Made by a program: the position numbers and the translations under genes. The notes under the pieces are model-generated. The model was not told the DNA's origin, did no database searches, and saw only the letters and a program-made list of their open reading frames with translations. This document shows positions 57,832 to 64,000 of a stretch of DNA of 64,000 nt, piece after piece. The stretch lies in assembly GCA_037954325.1 (NCBI GenBank), contig JBBMNZ010000002.1, positions 16,159,179 to 16,223,178 on the forward strand, given 5' to 3'. Within the stretch, counting starts at the first letter, position 1. Every line of letters begins with the position of its first letter. Source of the DNA: Fistularia commersonii (Eukaryota; Chordata; Actinopteri; Syngnathiformes; Fistulariidae).

Positions 57832-58840
57832 TTATATTCATATATGTGTATCTAATTTGAAAAAATAAATGCAATCAAATAAATTAAACAAAAAAAAAAG
57901 CAATAAATAAAGGAATAAATTGAAAGACTTGAGATAGAACATGATCACCTGTGGTTGTTGTGACCTGTTTTTTGAGTTTTTTTTTCTTTTTTCTTTTTTC
58001 CAAGTGTTTAAAATAAATAATGTTAGCCTCCCTCCTTGGAGAGCTAGCAGGGCCTGAATCCTGGTGGAGGTTGGCTATGAATTAAAGTCAACGATACAAG
58101 CTGGAAAACTAAAAGGCATAGAGAGGGTAAAACACAAACTGTGGTTAGGAATTTATTCACACTATATTCTTTAGCAGTTCGGTTTGTCTTGATTAAAGTT
58201 CATTCAGTATAGTGGGCTCAAGTGGAGTAATTTCCGTTTCACATTTTTAGAGTAAAATTTGCTTAATAAGGCTAACCTTGCTGGAGGTGTAACGACCGCT
58301 AGCTTTGGACGTGATGGTCCGGTTAACATGGTGCTGCTGCGGCATTCATCTCACAAAGTAAGACTGTCTGCAACTCCACGTTACACGTTTACTCGCAAAA
58401 TAATAAACACGGAGCAGACAGGATGGATGTTTGAATATAAATGTGAGTAAACGTTGTGTTTTGTGACGACGTATGCCTCCTTCCTTCCATTATTATGATT
58501 TAAGTTTGCATCTGACGTTATAGTGACGTGTCAAATCTGAAGTTTATCGTTTATCCGTAAATAAATTGGATTGGATTATTAAATTGACCTAGAACACAGT
58601 ATTTTATTAGATTGCTGTAAAATATGAAAAAAAGAACAACAGCAAATAAGTTGGTAAGACGAACGAATGAAGACGAGTGATTTTCCACTGATTCATGGAA
58701 CGGGTATGCCGTTACCCATGTTACGCCACCAGAGGCTACTGCAGCCCAAGAAACCCGCGAGTTGGGGGCCTTCGGGGGTCTGCATATTGATGTCAAGTCA
58801 TGTTCAGAAAATAAAGCGTTTTAGAAAGGTGATATGAGCG

Positions 58841-59038
58841 AAGCTGGGTGTAGTGTGCAGTGCGCCCATATGGGAAAAAAAAAGTGTAGCCGGTCTTGCA
58901 TGACTGTGACTCATGCATGAGTTCGCCCTCCTGAGGCCAGCAGTCTATCCTCCGCACATCTGGTCGAGTCAGTTCCGTTTGAGGATTCCCCGTGCGGAAC
59001 ACGAACACCTTCCATGAATAAGTTTGGACTTCATCAAA
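58841..59038 (+). promoter_or_regulatory. myof: Probable myof promoter/5' UTR segment
   Basis: This is the sequence just upstream of the myof ATG. It holds an AP-1 type TGACTCA at 58907-58913, overlapping a 14-bp perfect palindrome ACTCATGCATGAGT (58909-58922). It also contains the 10-bp palindrome CCCATATGGG near 58864. No TATA box is clear. Function is inferred from position only. Confidence 0.3.
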
Positions 59039-62000
59039 ATGCTGCGGGTTATAGTTGAATCTGCATGTGGGATCCCCAAGAAGACACTCGGGAATCCTGA
59101 CCCAATAGCTTCAGTTTTATTTAGAGGTGAGATTGCCGTATACTTTTTACCTTTTCCGTTCTAGCAGGGTGGGTTAAAGGCAGGGTCCGTTGGGAATTTG
59201 AGATATCGATGATGAATGACATTTAATCCATTTGATTGTTCCACAAAGTTCAGAACATGAACCTTAAACATCCTTTATGGAACTGTTGTTAATGTTTGTT
59301 TTCTGAGAGAATGCTACAAAGGGGTACATCCTTATAAGGTCATGAATAACCAAATGTCCTGTGAAAGCTCCGAAGGCATATGTCATTGTTGGCATTATTG
59401 TGGTTCAACATTTTATTCTGGGACATCAGATGTTCCCAAAGCCAATCTGTCAGATTTAATTTTAAAATCAAAACACAGAGCCATTCCAGTTTCTGACTTG
59501 TTGGAATAATCTGATGGAAGGTTTATTTGCATAAAGAGGTCGAAAAAATGTTAAAAATGTTTCTTTTCTATGAGCCTGATTTTATTTTATTGAACCCTCA
59601 GGTGAAAAGAAGAAAACCAAAGCTGTTGACAATGAATTGAATCCCATATGGAATGAAGTAAGTCAATTTGACACTGTTTTTTTGTCTTTGTTGTAGTGAT
59701 GACTCATGAGCATTATTTCCAATAAAAGTGTTAATGTCTTTCTTTACTGTTATCGTAGGTGCTTGAATTTGATCTGAAAGGCTCGGCTCTGGATGCATCT
59801 TCATTTATTGATGTCATAGTAAAAGACTATGAGACTATCGGCCATCACAAGTATGTGACTGAAAAATGTGTGCAATTCCACATTAATTCTGTTACTCTCC
59901 AATGTGCTCTAATATATTAATAGACTGTTCTATAGGGGAAGAACAGAATAACCCCCTTACACAAAAATGTACAATGTTATTGTGAAAGAACTATATAACA
60001 AGTTACTGTCCTACACCATAAATGTTACTTAGTTTTAAGGACATAAATGGGCCTGAAATGAACAAAAGTAAATTTAGTGAATGGAAATATGTCCCCATTG
60101 ACTGATGGATTACATTGTATTTAATTTATTGGATTATCACTATTTATACGCAAAGCAGGAGCACAAATAGCAAACCCCCACTTCTTTATTTATCTTTTTA
60201 GAATGTCTGAGTGTACCAGCAGTATTGCAACAAGTATACTGTTTGGGTCCAACATTGTGGTCAAAATAGGTTTTGTGATTATTTTAGGAGTTTAGAGTGT
60301 TGTGCGTTCATTGAGTTGTCGAACCATACAGTGTGCACTGCAATCATGTTAAGACTTGTAGCGTCTCCCTCACAGTACTTTCTACTAGCAATCTTCTTTC
60401 CTTTTGTCTGTTGCCTCCCCAAGTGTTGCCTTAAAAGGAAATGAATATTTATTTTAACCTCCCCTTTAAGGCAGATTATTAATTATATAAATTCCCTTTG
60501 TTTATTTGGCTGCTTGGCAGTTCGCTTTTTCCCACATTGTGAGGCCTCGTGTCCTTGTTTCTCTGCAATGCAGAGACTTTCTGATGAAAATAAGAAATGT
60601 TATCTCGAGTCACTCTAGAGGGTGAGGGCTTGGCAAGAACTCTGAAGTAGGAGTCGGAGGGATTGTTTACCTCAGCCACCACCAACATGGGTATTTCATT
60701 CCTTATCACTGTTGCCTAAAATGAGGAAAATGTGCTTTAGAATGCTTGTACAGACTTGTCACTGTGATATTTATGTTGACACACTTACCCTCTATGACAG
60801 GGAGTATGGAATACATTTTGAACAAGTTATTGAACTATTTAATTGGGTCAGGATAAATGCATGCAAATGATCTAGGGAACATAACAAAATGAGGTTCCGA
60901 GCAATTCTTGTTACAACATGTTTGTACTTGTGTTTGTGTCAGTATATGTCTGTCTTTGGTTTGTGTTAGATCTGACATTGATTAACATAAACAAGAATGG
61001 CATAAGACTGAGGCAGGAAAGGTTCTTTGGGTGGAGTGGCATTCTTGTTATCTGGAGCTCAAGAGGGTACTTCTGCTCCTTAGAAAACAAATTAGAGTGC
61101 CCCCGGCAAGACATTAGACCCTCCAATTCAAAGGCTGGGAACCAACTTAAATGGCATGTGACTTTGTCTGTCAATGAGGCAAAACTCAAGGGCATGAGTT
61201 CCACCTAAAACACCATCAAATAAGTCTATTGTTTTTTGGTCAAGTTTTTATGTGTGGCAGCTGATAATGAAATGTAACAACACATAATATTTGTATCAAA
61301 TTCTACTTGAAAGTACCTTGTAAATGAACCAAAAGAGCCAAAACTAGTTTTTAAATCAGAAAAAAGTCACCATAAACTTTGGTGTTCAGAATGATACATA
61401 AAAAAGGCTTGAGTTTATGGGATGTAAAAAGAAAAAAATATTTTGCATTGCATTTCTTGCACAACTAACATGCACAATATACAAATAACTGACACTGCAT
61501 TGGTGTAACTCGTATGAGAGAAATTCCAGGCTTTGAGGCAACCAATAACCATGCCCTTATGGTATTTACCAATAGAGGCAAATGGAAGATGGAAAACAAA
61601 AAGCAACTTTTTCCCATTTCTTTTCTTCTTTTGAAATCCTCATCTGCTACTTTGGTTATGAAATATGTATTTTTTTACATTTAGTTGTGCAGTTTCAGCT
61701 ACTCTAGTTAAAACCTAACAGGCTTATTTCTTAAAAAAGTAGGACTAAATTTACATTGAGAAGACTATCACCCAGAATGAAATAAAAGGTGTATCAGACA
61801 GTGGTGAGACCAGCAATGCTGTATGGTTTAGCAACAGCAACACTGATGAAAAGACAGGAGGCAGAGCTGGAGGTCACAGAGATAAGGATGGTGAGCACAT
61901 GTTAAATGTTTTCAAAAGAAGGTCAGAGAAGCCAGACTGAGATGGTTTGGTTATGTAAAGAGGAGGGATAGTGAATACATTGGTAGACGGAAGCTGGAAT

Positions 62001-63005
62001 TGCTGCCAGGCAGGAGGTCAAAAGGAAGACCAAATAGACGATTTATGAGCGTAGTGAGAGAGGACATGAAGTTAGTTGGTATGAAAGAGGAAGATACAGA
62101 GAATATGGTTAGATGGAGAAGATTCATTTGCTGTGGCAACCCCCTGAAGGGAAAAGCTGAAAGGGAGAGAACAAAGAAGATGGACTGAATATACATTGTA
62201 GAGGCAAACATAAATACTCTCAAAAGAACACTTTTTGACAGCAGGATAACTAAATTAAATCTCCACACAACATTTGCCTTCAGCCTGGTCCTTGTCAGTT
62301 GAGCCTGTTTCCAAGTTTTGTCAGAAACTTCCGATGAAATGTTGAATATGACAAAATGTTTTGATAACAGCAAACAACACTTGTAGCAGAGGCAGAGCCA
62401 TAAATATTATAGTGTCTTTCATCAGATATCCATGATTGATGCCTTTCTGTTTCTTAAGACTGCCTCTTTACCCGCCTCCTCGTCTCTAAATTTGGCAGTT
62501 GAACTGGGCACAGAAGGCTAGAATCATTCCTGTGGTACATGCTAATTGTTTCCATATTTCATGTGACCCTGTTGCATTTTTCTAGGTTTTCCTCTGAGAA
62601 CAACTTATTTGTCAATAAGTGAAGTATCTGTGTTGATCGAAATGGTTATAAATATTCATACAGGGTCCAATACATTCCAGTTTTGGACTTCATGCGGATA
62701 CTGACCACATGGCTTAGATTATAACATATGGAGAAGTAAAATAGGGAAGTGTTTACTGTCATCTACCCCTAGTAACGGACAAACACAGTCACAAATATTG
62801 AGTACAATATTGTCACAATGTCTTTGACGTATGCCTAAAAAACACATTTTTAAATCACTTTGATTATTTTCATTGATGATTTAATTACATTTTTAGGTTC
62901 ATAGGCTCAGCAAAAATCTCTTTGAGAGAACTAACCAGTGGTCACGTGAGGTCCTTCCCATCCAAGAATGTGCCTTTGATCAACGAGAAACAACAGGCTA
63001 TTGGG
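59039..63005 (+). CDS. myof: Myoferlin-type ferlin, first four coding exons (gene runs out of the window)
   Basis: Coding exons 59039-59126, 59602-59657, 59759-59850 and 62897-63005 join in phase (115 codons), with GT/AG junctions. The last one shown ends in phase 0 with the donor gtaaaa. The protein starts MLRVIVESACGIPKKTLGNP and continues with KKKTKAVDNELNPIWNE and DVIVKDYETIGHHKFIGSAK. That is the N-terminal C2A domain of a ferlin, and the wording matches myoferlin rather than dysferlin. Ferlins are large tail-anchored proteins with several C2 domains that drive Ca-dependent membrane fusion and repair. Myoferlin acts in myoblast fusion and endothelial trafficking. The remaining exons, the transmembrane tail and the stop lie beyond 64000. 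The gene is head to head with the cep55 remnant. Confidence 0.9.
61785..62190 (+). mobile_element. 3' fragment of the RTE-like LINE, plus orientation, in myof intron 3
   Basis: The plus strand carries the reverse-transcriptase C-terminal wording seen elsewhere in the window: LRWFGYV-like, then RRSKGRPNRRFMSVVREDMK and EEDTENMVRWRRFICCGNP (frame from about 62000). It then has the 3' noncoding words. Upstream frames are broken by stops. The copy is about 400 bp, 5' truncated and inactive. Confidence 0.75.
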
Positions 63006-63237
63006 GTAAAAAGCTACAGTTATTAATTTAAATTGCATTTGCTCAAAGAAACAGCTAGACTGAATTACTAACAGTTTTCAACCATTAACTTTGACGTAAC
63101 GTTGGTCCCTGGTTTTGTCTATGTACAGAAAGTATGTTTGACAACTTTTCAAAAGTTTTACATGTACTGGTCATTACTTTTTCATATAGGCCATGACATA
63201 TACAGATATGCAATAAAGTTAGGAAAGGCTAACTGAC

Positions 63238-64000
63238 GTCATCCTCTTCTCCTTTTGGCTTCTCCTTTCAGGGGTCGCCACAGTGAATCAACCTTCTCCA
63301 TCTAACCCTATTCTCTGTATCCTCCTCTCTCACACCAACTCCCTTCATATCCTCTCTCACTATGTCCATAAATCTTCCCCTTGGTCTTCCTCGAGCCTGG
63401 CAGTTCAAATGCCAGCTCCTTCTACCAATGTATTCACTCTCCCTCCTCTGTACATGACTGAACCATCTCAGTCTGGCTTCTCCGACCTCACCAAAACATC
63501 TAACATGAGCCATCCCTCTGATAGACTGATTCCTGATCCTATCCATCCTGGTCACTCCTTTGTCCCACCTCCACCATGAACTTCTCTATTACACCCACAA
63601 CATACCCCACCACTGTCTCACAGCTAGCATACATGTCCTGCACCAGTCTAACATACTTCTCTGCCATTCCAGATTTCCTCAATCTATACCAGAGCTCCTC
63701 TCTTGGCACCCTGTCATATGCTTTTTCAAGGTCTACAAAAACACAATGCAGCTCCTTCTCTGTACTTCTCTATTAGCATTCTCAAAGTAAATACTGCATC
63801 TGTAGTACTCTTTCTAGGTATGAAGCCATACTGCTGTTCAAAAATGCTGACTTCTGCTCTCAGTCTAGTTTCCACCACCCTTTCCCATAACTTCATTGCA
63901 TGGCTCATCAACTTTAGCCCTCTATGGTTGCCGCAATTCTGCACAACCCCCTTATTCTTAAAAATGGGCACCATCACACTTTGTTTCCATTCCTCTGGCA
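63238..64000 (-). mobile_element. RTE-like LINE, 3' end plus part of the reverse transcriptase, continues past the window
   Basis: On the minus strand the region encodes IFKNKGVVQNCGNHRGLKLM and YGFIPRKSTTDAVFTLRMLI (RT core, about 63977-63780). Further on come RLRWFSHVQRRESEYIGRR and FMDIVREDMKGVGVREEDTE near 63270-63480. This is the longest copy of the family in the window. It is broken by stops between these segments. It lies in the myof intron after coding exon 4, antisense to the gene. The 3' end is at about 63238. Confidence 0.85.

Noticed and set aside
58862..58873. CCCATATGGG as an SRF (CArG) site near myof
   Set aside because: The inner six bases include C and G, so it does not meet CC(A/T)6GG.

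Overview
This is vertebrate nuclear DNA, almost certainly from a teleost fish. It has short coding exons with GT/AG introns, (CA)n and (TATC)n microsatellites, and fish-type SINE, non-LTR and hAT repeats. Four genes can be read exon by exon, and their proteins closely match known vertebrate families. I saw no bacterial, viral or CRISPR content and no obviously new multi-gene system.

Layout. 1-4.4 kb is gene-free and holds a SINE-like repeat and a complete 461-bp hAT-type MITE with an 8-bp target duplication. 4.4-37.0 kb is mark1 on the plus strand: 18 constitutive coding exons encoding 776 aa, plus a phase-neutral 27-nt microexon. Intron 2 (8.7 kb) and intron 3 (9.0 kb) are its largest. 37.0-42.3 kb is lgi1 on the minus strand: 8 coding exons, 543 aa, converging tail to tail on mark1. 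42.5-46.0 kb is intergenic with a retroelement tail and a hexamer array. 46.0-52.7 kb is the cone phosphodiesterase gene pde6c on the minus strand: 22 coding exons, 846 aa. A 5'-truncated LINE sits in its intron 7, in the same orientation. 55.5-56.5 kb holds cep55-like exons on the minus strand that look decayed. From 59.0 kb the first four coding exons of the ferlin gene myof run on the plus strand out of the window.

The genes do not form one pathway. MARK1 is a microtubule-regulating kinase, LGI1 a secreted synaptic protein, PDE6C the cone phototransduction effector, CEP55 an abscission scaffold and myoferlin a membrane-repair C2 protein. The order and orientation lgi1-pde6c-cep55-myof matches the human 10q23 block. 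Human MARK1 lies on chromosome 1, so the mark1-lgi1 junction is a different linkage from human.

The items most worth a second look are the damaged cep55 exons, the mark1 microexon and tandem splice donor, a 68-bp intronic hairpin, a 26-bp perfect palindrome beside lgi1, and LINE sequence about 35 bp from a pde6c splice donor.
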